NCBI GenBank assembly: GCA_004794785.1
Contig: SJOL01007351.1
Location: 139,629-203,628 of the forward strand
From: Opisthorchis felineus
Lineage: Eukaryota > Platyhelminthes > Trematoda > Opisthorchiida > Opisthorchiidae
Direction of reading: 5' to 3'
Length of the DNA stretch: 64,000 bases
Shown piece by piece: positions 23,000-34,593 of the stretch (position 1 is the stretch's first letter; every line of letters starts with the position of its first letter). The notes under the pieces were generated by a model that was given only the letters and a program-made list of their open reading frames with translations, was not told the origin of the DNA and ran no database searches. Made by a program: the position numbers and the translations under genes.

Positions 23000-24050
23000 A
23001 CTATGATTAATTCACTGATTATGACCTTAGAACCCTTAGTCCAAAAACGGTCTTGGTGGATTCAGAAACTCATGTTGGTCCACACCCCTTGAACAATAGT
23101 TTGCGAACCAAAGGATCCGAACCCAATCTATGGCTAAGGCGGTAGCAACAAAATATCCATCCACACGATGCTTTTACTGCTTCGCTTTCCATATACGCAC
23201 GAAAGGTTCAACGAAGGCTAGAATTACGTCTGTTACCGTTGGTTAGCGATGCTGAAAGTCTAGCAGTTCAGAATTGTGAAAGAATGTCATTTCGGTGCTG
23301 TAAACTATCCGACGACAGTGTAACCCAGAGGTTCGTAATGTTTTACGTGTTCTCGTGCAATTAGCTTGTGGAGAACACTACGAGCATCAAGCATTCAACA
23401 GTACTGTGGGTTACCTACCGAACTGTCCGGCCGAACACAGTTTCCACGATAGAAGATCGTCTGGCCACCACGACCAGGATAAGCAAGTTGCACCGGAGAT
23501 AGATACCGCTGAGAAATAACCAAGGAAAGATTCTCCGACTCGAAAGAGGACAGTGTACGAAACATTGCAAGCACGACAACCAAAAATCTGTGCAGTCGAT
23601 TTCCCCTAACCGCAATGTCTTCCAGCAGGTTGTGCGGTGCAGTTGTGGCGGCAGTACATGGACAGTAGCTTTTTCATACGCATTTAGTGCTGCATCAGCA
23701 TGATTGCCAAGACCACCATTTCGCTTGGTGATGTACATATAGCTTAGCAGTGTGACCCTTGGAGGACATAGCCAGTCACCAATAGATGGCCCAATGAAGT
23801 TACCCAAACCCTTGCGTGCGTTGTGGTGGGTTTTGCACGCCGCTATAAAATGTGTCAGCGTTAGGTAGTCCCACGCGATTTTTGTTTGCTGATGTGGCTT
23901 CAACGGGGGACGCCTCAACTCGTCGAACATGTTCAGTAGCTGTTGTGAGTACTTTCAAAGGTCTTTCCCCCTGAAGGTACAGTAAGCAGTTGTATAAGTC
24001 ACACAATGTGTTGAACCCAGAGGGATAAAGCCAAAGACTCCAGATAAAAC
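23000..24050 (-). mobile_element. R2-like non-LTR retrotransposon, second copy
   Basis: The minus strand carries the same domain stretch as the element at the window start, more diverged. Similarity runs from about 24050 through the endonuclease into the 3' UTR near 23000, where aatccaccaagaccg parallels aatccgccaaggttg at 1000. The missing upstream RT suggests 5' truncation. Confidence 0.7.
23110..24006 (-). pseudogene. R2-like pol C-terminal remnant, decayed
   Basis: The minus frame 23930-23415 shows LRRPPLKPHQQ and GNFIGPSIGDWLCPPRV, followed by KRNGGLG. These align with the linker and the GWLRLPKDTP/GGLG region of copy 1, and SGIYLRCNLL aligns with its RGIQLRCNLL. The zinc knuckle is degraded (only some of C-C-H-C remain). 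The endonuclease is still traceable through stops: TVTDVILAF followed by VRIWKAKQ corresponds to IVMDVSIVS and VTVWNEAKQ in copy 1. Frameshifts near 23400 and 23930 and several stops make it inactive. Confidence 0.7.
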
Positions 24051-24635
24051 CACGATCATCTGGTGCTCCTTGTGTAGGTGACCTGACACTCGTGTGTGCT
24101 TTTCACTCTGCAAACTCGGACCGTGATTTGTAACCCAAATGTGCCTCAACTCCGCACATACGTCCTTATTCTTCTTTTTGTCTCCGATTATGAGTAGTTA
24201 TAATCAGTACGAGGCCAACTGATGAAGGGTTGTAAACAATTTTTGCCTCAACGGATTGGTCCGCATTGCTCGTACTGTGCTGGGAAATGAGAATGTTTTT
24301 CATCTGAACACTATTCAAGTTTCAGACGGAACAAAAAGGTTTTCTCCAAAGCTTCATAATCAGCACTCATTCTTTCAGAGTAGTGAGAAAACTTCTTAAC
24401 TTCAAGCGTAAAGAAAACAATAATTTTGTCACCGTTTCTGTAGAGTGGTCTGTACACGACTCTCCCAGTTGGCGAGTTTTTTTATGGTATTTAGCTTCGC
24501 ATGGCAAAGTCCGAAAGTTTGCTTCGTGACAGACATGTTTGCGGTAGTAGTAGTAGTTCAGATAGTAGTTCAGAGGGCTCTAAAAAAAGGAAAGTTTATC
24601 ATATAATCGAAATGTCAGGTCCTCAGTTTTCCCAT

Positions 24636-24826
24636 GGGGGCGAGATGGCTCAAGCGGTTAGAGTGCGAATCTACTGACCGGAAGGTCCGTGGTTCGAATC
24701 CGACCTCTGCTTCTCGACTTCCCCTGTCTAGGCCTGGGCAACCTGGCAGTATCCCAGCCCTCGTGCTTCCTTCGGGTGGCATGGCAGCTAGGCACCGAAA
24801 GGGTGCTACAGCTGAGCGGTTTTTTT
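24636..24826 (+). repeat. SINE family 1, full-length copy (tRNA-derived)
   Basis: A 191-bp element begins gggggcgagatggctcaagc, with an A box tggctcaagcggtta and a B box ggttcgaatcc. A GC-richer body follows (ctggcagtatcccagccctc, gcttccttcgggtggcatgg), ending caccgaaagggtgctacagc plus a T run. The 11-mer agttttcccat flanks it at 24625-24635 and 24827-24837 as a perfect target duplication, so the insertion is precise and probably recent. The tRNA half could still drive polymerase III transcription. Confidence 0.9.
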
Positions 24827-24837
24827 AGTTTTCCCAT

Positions 24838-27800
24838 ACTCCGTTTCATACGTATTATGTCACTCTGAATGCTAACTGAACCAACGGGCTTCCAACGCTC
24901 TGAAAAACTACCACTTCGATGGAAGACAGTCGGATAACACAAAAATTGGAAGTTGCACTTAGAAGTTAGCTGAAAATGGTTCTTCAGCATGTCACTTTCA
25001 TGCTGAACTAATTGAAACCGTTCGAGTATAGCTATTCCGGATAGGTATATGACCTGCACACATTCTCTACTTTCGCGCGCAGATTAATAAATAACTGTGT
25101 TGAAAGAAGTGTCGCGCTATTCTCACTTCGAGCAAAAGCATTTGAGCTTATTAGTTCTGCCAGTATCAGGTGAGTCGAATATTTGATAACCATTCAAGTT
25201 CCACATGAACCATGCAACACGTGAAGTTGAATAACTGTAGTCTTGGTTCCATTCTTGTGTTGGTTGTACTGTTGTTAGCGGTGCCATAAATTTCTTCTGG
25301 TGCGTTTTTTTAGAAACCAACTCCGAATACCACTGTAAACTGACAATTGTGAGCGTTCAGTCACCCAGCCGGTCACATGCCGTTTTATGGAAAGAACGAA
25401 TATTCTCAAGCAGAAATGAGAATGACAGTCAGAATAATCCGGAACCGTTTCTGCTAAACGGATAAATATTCATGTCTAGAATGGTGTCAACACCCTGGAC
25501 TGAATCAAACTCAGTTGGGATTCCAACAAGATGATTCTTTGTAAGCTGGATTAGCCAAACTACTGAGAATTTCTCTGAACACCGAGTAACATTGGTTTTT
25601 ACATGGACAGCTTGTAAGATACACGAAATTAGTTCACTGAGGGGACGAATTAAGTGCACCGTTGGCAGAATGATAGATAATGCTTCGGACCGAACAAACA
25701 AATGATTTCTAAAAAACCAACATGGTCACGAACCCTTGAGTGTGCAAAGAACGCGAATTGTCACAATTAACTCAGAAGTCCGGTATTTCAAGCGAATTGA
25801 ATAAAAACTGACCAAGTCGCTACAACATGATCTTCTGTCATTAAGGTGAATTGTTAGAGCACCACATGAAATATGTTATTGATATTCCCCATTTATCTAG
25901 CGAAGATGAGATAGTCTGTAAAACTTCAGACCGAAAAATTTAAGTGATTTAAATAGTCTGCTGGGTCTTTCAAACTGAAAACAAGTGCTCATAACAAATT
26001 TTCATCCCCGTAAATTTGTGTAAGAAGTGCCCCGGTTAAATCGGTTTTATTTAGTTTGAGTTTATCGCGACTTTCCAAAAGGCCAATAATGATGAGGCAG
26101 TTTACCACGATTTTCTGTGGTGTTCGTTGTCAGCTGTATCATCAAAGCTTTTTATGTCCATCACTCGTTTCAAGTTTTTTTGCATAGTTTATGTCATTCT
26201 TTCTTCGGCACTATATTGAATGTTGGTCTGGCACACCCTGTTCCACCTTGTCTAGTGGTGAAATTATTTCTCCTCTCAACCTTCCACCGGATAATTATTC
26301 GACAGCTTAACTAGCTGAAGGTTCATAGCAGGTTTTGATTCCCTAAACCATGCAACGTTTGTTGAAACCATGAAAAATCTGATTGCCTCATCTGCTGTTC
26401 TAGCGTCCATGGTCGTTTCAAACTTAGATGAGTCGTATTTAATATGAGCTGAGTGCCCATCGACCGTATCGATTTAATGCGTGCCAATAACTTTAGTCTG
26501 TTTGGTGTCATATCTGGAGTCTTTATTATGAGTATGCAGCGAAATTATGAAGGCAGAATCTTCAGCCATGGATATAAAACGTCAAAAGGAAAGAAGTAAG
26601 AGCATGAGAGTGTGCCCTGGGCTGTATGCATCTTGGACTGACAATGGGCAAATTCAATCCATCTAATGGTGCATCCGATGCAGCGGATTGTACCTGTTGT
26701 GCAATAACTTCCGGATCACAGTGGCCTCACATTACGTTCCGCTGCAAAAGTGAGATGCAGTGCACAACATACATTTCTGTAATTCGTTTCAGAATGCAGT
26801 CTGACATCTTCTCCTTGGATGCTTTGTTCTATGCCACATCTAAAAGACCATTTCTCCACTGTTTGCTGTTCTGCTCTTTTGAGCCATTGCATGCGATGTT
26901 TACGGCGAGGTCTCGAAGGGGACCAGCCGAAGCTCAAATATATCAACTAGTGTTCATTCTTCCCAACAAACTCACTGCCAACCTGTAATGCCAAGTACGA
27001 TACCCGTGAAGTCCACAAATGGTCCACCAAAACTTTAGATAATCGGGCCATAATCCAGGAATGTCAAAGCCATTTCTGGGCCCTTTTTGTAACTCCCACG
27101 CTTGACTGAACATTCATCATTGTGTGATATCTTAACCAATATGAAACACTCGAATTTGTTCATTTCTGAACAATGAGGTTAACCGTATGCACCTCAAATG
27201 AGAATGCGGACACCGCGAGCAGAAGCCAGACTTGTAGCCTTTCGGTAACATAGGCTGTATCATCTACATGTTCTAAGAAGTTTATTTGAAGTGGCAGGTA
27301 ACAAAGATCTCCAGCCACCATTCGCATGCCCTTTAAAACTTGATCACATCTTACAGCTAGAGGATATACTTGTCAGGTATAATAAGAATTTCAAAAAGCT
27401 GTCTGAATGAAGTCGTCAGGCTTCTGATTCTACAGCATATTTTATTCAGCTCGTGATTTTTTTCAAAATTCGCAGAGTGACCTGACTTATTTTGTTCCCT
27501 ACAAACCTGTATGATGTGAAATTATAAACCTCTGTCTCGGCATTAGCTCAGGATGCCTGACCTCTTGAGATAACATATTACTCAGTATCCGTAGTTTTCG
27601 CAGGGTCAGCAGTGAACAGATCACCTGGCTGTTTGGGCCGAAGCAGGCTGTCGGATGTTTATAGGATGCACTAGATAGAAAACATAAAAGTTGGCGCCTA
27701 GCGCTATCCTCATTTGATGTGGTGTGACCTTAACAATCGCTTTGTGAACAATTACCGTTCCTTACACCAATATCAAAAACATCACGGCTGACCAAATTTT

Positions 27801-28887
27801 GCCCGTTTGGTGACATATACTGGACTAACTAAACCCTAACAACACCCTGAACACTTGGCAGTGGCACAGTCTGAAGCAAATTTGGGAGTAAGGTGGCAAA
27901 AGCGCTTACCGAACAAATCGACGTCATGCTGCTTTCAAGATTATCAGAGAACAGCCGACATTAAGTCTGGAACAAACGATCTCGCCACTGACTGACTGTG
28001 GTTTCTCAAAAGCGAGGAAAAAACCCACGCTATACCTTGGTTAGTTCACATCTTGCCTCTTCAGATGATGTTTGTATGTGACCAAGTCAGGAAGGCCAAA
28101 AAGAACCATATATCACATATATTAAACAGTGATTGTTTGATGGCTACAGGACATCACCAATAAGCGTGTTCTGGTTTATATATGTTGTCCTTTGGGATAT
28201 GAGAAGAGTTAGCAATCGGTGTCATTGACATGGTTCATGTTGGAGGGGTTGGCTGATTGGCACTATTCAACACAGTTCCGGAAGTCTGGGTTGCCGACGC
28301 GAGGGCGTGCTGTGTTTTCTAAAAGTATGGTGGAGTGGGTATTTGCACAAATATTTTGAAGACTGTTACATAGTGAACCTGCATAATGGTCGGCACCTGC
28401 TGTCATCCAAAAACAATAACGAACGAGCGCTTTGTGTGTTACGTAACGTGAATGATACAGTAGAATTTTACGATAAGGAAGCATTTCAATATTGTAGAAA
28501 GCACTGAAGATTCTAACCCCTCTAGTTTGCGACGGAAGATGCCAAAGCAGCTCCTAAGCATGAAATGATCCTTCAAAACGGAAGGTAGACGAAATTGGCC
28601 ACACATCGGTTGTTTGCAAATTCAGCCGAGTTTGTATTAGAAATAGGCAATAATCGCCTGACAACTGGATGGCAAAGTTCTGTTCGCCCCGCACGAAATT
28701 CGCAGGTTGCCCGAAATCAATCGGATCGTTCAAATGTGTCTTCTCTAAATCAGTAAGTGAATTGCCCTGAAACACCTCTGGCTATTTATACGGATATCCC
28801 CACCACTGTTTGGACGTTCATTGAGTGAAAAGATCATTCATGTCTAGCCCTCATCAAAGTGACCTGACTTAACCAGTGTTTTCTTAC
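24838..28887. other. No supported gene apart from one weak frame
   Basis: Unique DNA with scattered open frames, including plus 26626-26988 (about 120 codons) overlapped by minus 26716-26946, and minus 28554-28775. None has both convincing splice borders and a motif. Confidence 0.45.
25429..25701 (-). CDS. Open frame with one leucine-rich-repeat-like segment
   Basis: Ninety codons are open on the minus strand, with an acceptor-like tttgttcggtccgaag near the start. The middle reads VVWLIQLTKNHLVGIP and then about 15 residues on ILDMN. This fits one unit of the pattern L-L-N-L-IP typical of cytoplasmic leucine-rich repeats. A single unit is weak evidence and no second repeat is visible nearby. 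There is no clear donor. The exon, if real, is of unknown gene. Confidence 0.2.
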   Translation of the reverse strand: MFVRSEALSIILPTVHLIRPLSELISCILQAVHVKTNVTRCSEKFSVVWLIQLTKNHLVGIPTEFDSVQGVDTILDMNIYPFSRNGSGLF

Positions 28888-29047
28888 GTGCATCCAAAAA
28901 GGTGAACTGAGTTTTTGTCCGTCGAAATTAGCTTTGTGATAAAGGGTCAATAACAGGATGGGGAGCCAGATCAAAACAGATCCTCTGGTAAGGTCTTTCA
29001 TAGCCTGTAACCACCCCAGAGTAAATAACAGGTAGGTCGCAGGTAGA
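28888..29047 (-). CDS. Candidate exon for a multi-pass membrane protein
   Basis: On the minus strand the acceptor aaatttattttttgcag is strong and the donor CAC|gtaagaaaa is consensus. The exon enters in phase 2 and leaves in phase 0. It encodes about 53 residues with two hydrophobic segments, YLLFTLGWLQ and SVLIWLPILLLTLY, separated by a charged turn and followed by a polar stretch ending FWMH. That is the look of paired membrane helices of a transporter or receptor; I cannot name the family. The overlapping frame entering in phase 0 also stays open to TAA at 28928, so the reading frame is not settled. Confidence 0.3.
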
Positions 29048-29194
29048 CTGCAAAAAATAAATTTCTCTCGCACCTTCACAGTCCCACGCTTGAACGCAAC
29101 TTCTGTAAGTTGATTCCGATGGAGGCCTTGATTCCACGTTCGACTTCGATGTTACTCTAAACGTAGCTCTTACTCAAACGGACACCGCGGGTAC

Positions 29195-29888
29195 CCTGAG
29201 AAAACACGTCGTGAGATAACTGTGAAAATCTTCAACCAGAGGCCCTGTTCTGTTTGAGCCGGTTAAGGGTATTTTAAGAACTTCCCCTGAAGGCTGTGCT
29301 ACAGATGTACAACCATGATTTCTTGAGAGGTCTATGTTTTCACTTGGGAGGAATTTGGTCTCAGTGCGAAAAATCAGCAAAAACGGGACTTTCCAGGTTA
29401 TTTAGCCGGTTGGCTGGTATCAACCAGGCAGAACGCAGACGATATCAGTAACTCTGATTAAGGTCTGTCCACTGCTTTGGACATAAACGATCTGACTAAA
29501 CTACTTAATGGGAGAGAGCACAGTGATAGGAGGTCAAAAGAAAGCAGACTGTATATTAACACCGACGGTGAATTTATTCAGCTCGACGACCACAATTTGT
29601 TACAGAATGACCATCGTGAAAGCCTTCCCAATATCGGCGTTTTGATCACGTGCGTAACAGCTAGGTGGTGTAGTTCCTCTCGTGCTCCGTGTAACGTTTT
29701 GATAGGACTATTTTCAGTACCGTTTTGGAATACAGACCACATTTCTGGAACCGCTATCCGTCTGTTCTCCTCATCAAATTATACACCCGAGTACTCATTT
29801 GTCTGATTTATTTTTATTCATCAAGTCTTTTTCCATTGTGCTGTTTACTTACCAGTAGTGATCTATACGTCTCCCTGCACCTGATCAT
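29195..29888 (-). CDS. Candidate exons upstream of the 29.0-kb membrane exon
   Basis: A short ATG-bearing segment (29853-29888, 12 codons) ends at a consensus donor, CTG|gtaagtaa. Exon 29195-29359 (55 codons, phase 0 at both ends) lies between acceptor tttttcgcactgag and donor AGG|gtaccc. Its peptide contains two NXS/T-like or polar stretches (LTGSNRTGPLVED) and no known domain. Splicing in phase 0 to 29047 would end at TAA 28928 after a total of 107 codons. Splicing to the membrane frame would need a different donor. Confidence 0.25.
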
Positions 29889-31798
29889 AACCGATTGACG
29901 TATTTCCCTTTCACGTCTCTAATGCTCATTTCCCACTACATATGATATATCCATATTGCATAGATTTTTGGTGTACACTGACATGTCAGCTTGAGTTATC
30001 TGATCATTGCATTTTGGTCATCCGTTCTAGGATACAGATAAAGATAAACCAAAGTGCTTTAATAATGCAGACGATACATGGAGAAAAAAACTTTTCGCAA
30101 GGAAAAATCAACCGACCAATTGATATAATTTTGGTCACTCTCTATCTCCTATTCCGTACATGATGCTCCTTATATGAGTCTTTATATTTTTCTTATCGAT
30201 ATTCAATCAGATTAAGAGGGAAAAAGGAGAATATGGCAATGAAGTTCTTCACGCAGAGGTCGAGAAGCTGACAAAGCAGACCAAGCAGTGGACATTCCTC
30301 CTGGATGAATGATAATCCTGAAAGTTCTCTGTCAAAGAAAGCCGTTACTTGATATGCAAAGAGTTGAAACAGTTTTCCAAAGTTAATATTTATTCCAAAT
30401 AGCAGTTGTCATCCCACACTGTTTTTTTCGGTAGTGACCCGCACAGATTAAACCACGAATTGGTTGACACATTGGGATGATTTAGCAACTTTACCTGTCT
30501 AGAGATACATAGCCAGATTTCCAACATTATGAGTGATGCTGTGTACAAGCATTTTATCAGGCTAGAAAAGCCATTGGCCCTTATCTATTGTAACTAGTGT
30601 TTTCCAGTCTTTCCGCTGACGTCCTCCCCAATCTAGTGGCTTGTTTGTTTATGTTGTGATTTACTGTCACATTTATGTTTAAGTATCATAGACTGATGTG
30701 GGTTATGCAACTATCCAAGGCAATGTTCTCAAACAATCGACTCATGGGCGCAAATCGGCAATTTTGAAAAAGTTTTAGATATTGCCCTCAAACGAACGGA
30801 TGACTGCTGTGTTGCCTGTCAGTTTGCCTATTTAAAAATTCCACATTGGATACATTCGCTTTTCCCTCACTTGACCGTAAGACCACCTGGGTTCGGCTGT
30901 CTTCGGTGAATTAGGCTAACACTTATGGTAGCATTAACACGAGTTTACAGGCTTTTTGTAAGGGCAGTGGTACCTGAGTCTGGTTCTGGTATTAAGAACT
31001 GCTTCACAAACGAAGCCCAGTTTACAAGCCAACATGCCACACCTATCCCGACATATATGGGTGATACCCCATGGGGCCGTTTGTTCTTCCAGTTCTCCTT
31101 GTTCTCATCTCCGTATATTAGTGGCACTCTAACTCTGCCGACGATACGATGGTTAGTTGTAGATTTGATAGGCCCGGAGTCAATAAATATCTGGGTATCG
31201 CAGGCGATTTACTGACGGACAGCGTTTAGTGCTACTCCTTACCCATATAATTATGTAGTATGAGGACGAAAGATCCTTTCTCCTTAAAGAAAAGTCATAT
31301 AAAAACTTACTCGGCAACTTTCCTGCTCTCCTTAATAATGAGGTTTTTATTATAGGATTATCTACGGTACGTTCTACTCTTGTTGACCAGGCCTTTATTA
31401 AAGTCCCAGGGCTAGCATTTCATTCAGCCTCAATGCATGCCTAATGCATGTACTCCGGAATCTTGTCCATATTTTTGTCAGTTTATATCGGCTTTGGTTT
31501 CCGATTTACCGTTTTCCCCACAAACTGCTTATGAATGATAATGTACTTCACTTTAGGGTACCAAAATAGTGTTTCTTAATGTCGCGGAATATCAAAAGGT
31601 ATACTAGTCGGCTTTGTGGATGGTAAGCACATCAAAGTCTGGTGTGACGTTTCTTCGATGATCCACTGGGGTGTCCAAAACCACTATGTCCTATGTTATC
31701 TAGGTCTTCTTGAACTCCAGCAAGTGTTCAACATTCAAACTCTGTTTTTATTTTCGTTTTACCTCCCTAAGCTTAATACATGGTTAACAACAGCTCCT
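29889..31798. other. No supported gene
   Basis: Plus frames at 29942-30163 and 30925-31215 lack motifs and paired splice sites. Confidence 0.5.
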
Positions 31799-32154
31799 TA
31801 TTCAAAATGCTCTACTCATAAGGTTGCTAAAAATTCTTCGACAGCCCACGACCGGTTTCGCCCTTCTTGGGGCTCATCAGGTTGGCACAATCCCCGAGTT
31901 CTACTTGAAACCAAATTGCACTGGAAACATCACAAACGAGCGATTCAGCTGGGTTCCAGGTGAGTCGCTCGCAAAACCAAATTTGTTTGCAAATGAGTGT
32001 ATTTCGCTAATTACGTGCAATTTGGTTTCAAGTAGGACATAAGTTGGAAGGAAACTCGGGGACTGCGCCTACCTGATGAGCCCCAAGAAGGGAGAAACCG
32101 GTCGTGGGCTGTCAAAGAATTTTCAGCAACCTTATGAGTAGTGCATTACGAATA
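31799..32154 (+). repeat. MITE-like foldback element (family A), best copy
   Basis: The left arm from 31799 and the right arm ending at 32154 are inverted repeats of roughly 80-95 bp. On the left are ctcataaggttgct, acagcccacgaccggtttcg and ttggggctcatcaggt. On the right are acctgatgagccccaag, accggtcgtgggctgtc and agcaaccttatgag. The 180-bp middle carries a second partial inverted pair, ttgaaaccaaattgca and tgcaatttggtttcaa. No coding capacity is evident, so it would depend on a transposase or LINE elsewhere. Confidence 0.85.
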
Positions 32155-32209
32155 GGCTTGTTAACTTCCTGTTCGTTGTACTTTGTAATGATGTTTACCG
32201 TAGAAGGTT

Positions 32210-32280
32210 TCCAGAAGCCAACGACCATCTACGCTACCTGAGCTACCAACATTTTCCTCTATAGAAAACCATCGCAAAGC
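32210..32280 (+). repeat. Foldback repeat family B fragment
   Basis: The segment aagccaacgaccatctacgc, then ctacctgagct, then aacattttcctctatagaaa recurs at 55573-55630 with few differences. It lies just outside the family A element. Confidence 0.6.
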
Positions 32281-32800
32281 TATCAGCACCAAAGCCGCCT
32301 AACAGGTATGTTTGCAGGAAGGTTGGTCCGCAGTTATCATGCTATGCTTCCCATCCCAGTGGCCGTAGCTGTCAGAATTCACAGGCCCGAGTTGTGAATT
32401 TAAAAGCCTATAAGTTACTTGATTAGCAAGGCCTAACCGAGTCGGCCTCACTGCCATCGACTAGGAGAAATCAGTAATCCAATGAAACAACTCTCGTGAC
32501 CATGATTTACGACCTGGTCCCGTCCTCCATTACATTTCACTGTTTCGTTTAGCTGTCCTAATTGACCAAAACGTTTTGATAAAAATAACGACCAGACGAC
32601 CAAAAGAATTCCTTCACTTGGTTCAGTGTTATCAGTTTTCTCTGTGGGTATACTTCATGTAAACTGTATAAGAAGTCAGAGACGCGTTTTGCATAAATGA
32701 AGCTTTATGGTTGGTCGTCGAACCCAGTTCACGAGAATCAAGACGCGTACAATCAATTTGGTCCTTACTCTAAAAGTCCACGGGTGTTCAAGGAGACTAC

Positions 32801-32875
32801 CTTCAACATCCGCCAAAAAGTCAGCGAGGATCTGGAGGGTAGGCTTTAACTCCAAACGATTGATCGACTGGATTT
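32801..32875 (-). CDS. Candidate 75-nt symmetrical exon
   Basis: The minus strand shows acceptor cgcttgaatttttcag and donor GAAG|gtagtctc around 75 nt that enter and leave in phase 1. The peptide (LELKPTLQILADFLADVE) looks like an amphipathic helix. The family is unknown. Good splice signals and symmetry support it. It has no confirmed partner exon. Confidence 0.3.
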
Positions 32876-33640
32876 CTGAAAAATTCAAGCGTTCTTAGGA
32901 GCCTTAGTACCTGTGTCTAATGCGCTCGGACAGGCTAAGAGGAAATGTGGTATAATCTGAACGGATAATTGGATGGCTTAAAATACGGAAACAAATTTAG
33001 CTAGAGGGAAGTGTTTCCCATCTGATTATGGCTCTGTTAAAATCGCATATTGGAATGGTGGGTTCAATGTTTAGTACAGATTAGCGGTCGGATTTTGGTT
33101 CGATCGATTAGTTGTGTACACCAAGGTGAATGGTACGAGTTAGTTGTTGATATTCAGCTTCAAAATAGCCCACATTTAAGCGGCTAATGGTTTCCAGGAT
33201 GCGGAAAGCAACGGCGGATACATTACGATTGTTTTCATGGAAGAGAATAGATAATTGAATTCTCCAAGCAAAGCTCCCTAACTATCATCGGGTTTTAAAT
33301 TCAGTACGATCCTTCTGGTGAGAATATGGTGATTCCACTGATTGACTTTAAAAAATATTATTTTGATTCTTCTATAACAAGAGGCACCGAAACCGACTTG
33401 CCTCAAAATACGCCGTAAAAACAATGAATCCTCCAGTTAATTCGAAGCAGCCCAGAATGGAACATGAACGATAAATGCAATCCAGTCTAAAGTTCAAGTA
33501 GACGACCACCAAATCAGTACAGATGAGGTTGCAAAAAAACAAGCAAGTCTGTTTTATTTGCCCTGACCGCAAACAGGGACATATTTTTGTTGACATCTCT
33601 ATGCCATAGAGAACTGAACAATCACACAAAAACAGTTTAC

Positions 33641-34111
33641 ATCCTGTAGTTGCTGTCGCACACAAAACGCTACGACGGAATCATCACAGTGAAGCTTTGC
33701 ACAAACGCCATCCAAAATTATCCGATTTATTTCGGTGAAGTCTTTTGTACTTGCCGAGATGCAACTCAATTGGATATTTACGGGGCCGGGGAAACAGCTT
33801 TTATGTTTTGATAATGAAGGTGGACAATGTTTCTCGACCTTGTCCGCAAAAACATCAGATGACATCTAGGTACATGAGCCTATTAACGGATGCAAGCACA
33901 CAGGAACGCTCCCACCTTTTTGTGAACTGATACTGGCCATATGAAAACTAGAGACAATAATCGCGGGAGTGCAAGCACACTTGTTGGCTGGGTAGCCAGA
34001 AAAACATTGGTACTGTAACGAAACTGTGTTGCAATGCACGGAGAACTGGGGCAGTAAATCATCTCCGACGAAAGTTTCGTTTAATTCAAACTGACAACTT
34101 TGTGAAGCACT
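33641..34111 (-). CDS. Candidate cysteine-rich exons
   Basis: Exon 33916-34111 follows the pyrimidine-rich tract ccttcttttttcttgg and ends at donor AAAAG|gtgggag. It encodes about 65 residues with five cysteines and an NET glycosylation site (CQFELNETFVGDDLL, NKCACTP). Open segment 33641-33865 adds seven or more cysteines (HCPPSLSKHKSCFPG, CAKLHCDDSVVAFC) and ends at a donor-like GAT|gtaaac. Both look like secreted or extracellular sequence. Their phases (1 out, 0 in) do not fit a direct join, so at least one border or the order is wrong. Confidence 0.27.
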
Positions 34112-34376
34112 CTCGCGTTGTTGATCCAAGAAAAAAGAAGGCAAAATAATTTGAAACAAGCCTCTAAATTCCATTACTTGGAGCCAGGCCAGTACAAAAA
34201 CACATATATTTCAATAGGAGGAGAACCTCAAGACCTGGTGGACTATAAAATATTCATCCGGCCAGCTTTTGAGATTGACGTTCTATAAATAACGCAGTAG
34301 ACCTTGTTTAATGGCATGTACTGATTTTCATCTTAGAGTGTGCATCTGCCTTCTACAACTATACTGTTTAAGGGAG

Positions 34377-34593
34377 TTATGGTTTATTCTCCTCGGTCAC
34401 ACCACAGTGTCTAGTGATGTTTTTATCCGGTGCGTCAAAATCTTCAAGTAACCTATTTGTTTGTGCCTCACACTGAAAATATTCAGGATCGTAATCCGGG
34501 AAACCTTGTGGACATTTCGGAATCAAACGTTTCCATACCGGCACGCCAGAAATGTTTTTTGACACCCAAAAACGAGCAGGCGGGCAAACCGGT
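34377..34593 (-). CDS. Candidate terminal exon, extracellular-like, unknown
   Basis: After the acceptor ctggcacatttcatcgatcag the minus frame enters in phase 2 and runs 71 codons to TAA at 34377. It contains four cysteines, two potential N-glycosylation sites (NIS, NIT) and a proline-aromatic stretch (CPQGFPDYDPEYFQC). The composition is that of a folded extracellular domain. A possible internal donor, GTG|gtgtga, near 34404 could replace the stop. I do not recognise a family. Confidence 0.3.

Noticed and set aside
24636..24828. 64-codon plus open frame over SINE family 1
   Set aside because: It is the SINE read as protein; the tRNA-derived structure and target duplication explain the sequence.
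29477..29806. 109-codon plus frame with a polar, protein-like start
   Set aside because: It has no ATG, weak borders, and overlaps no conserved motif.
31616..32042. Plus open frames of 115 and 72 codons
   Set aside because: They run through the inverted arms of the family A element.
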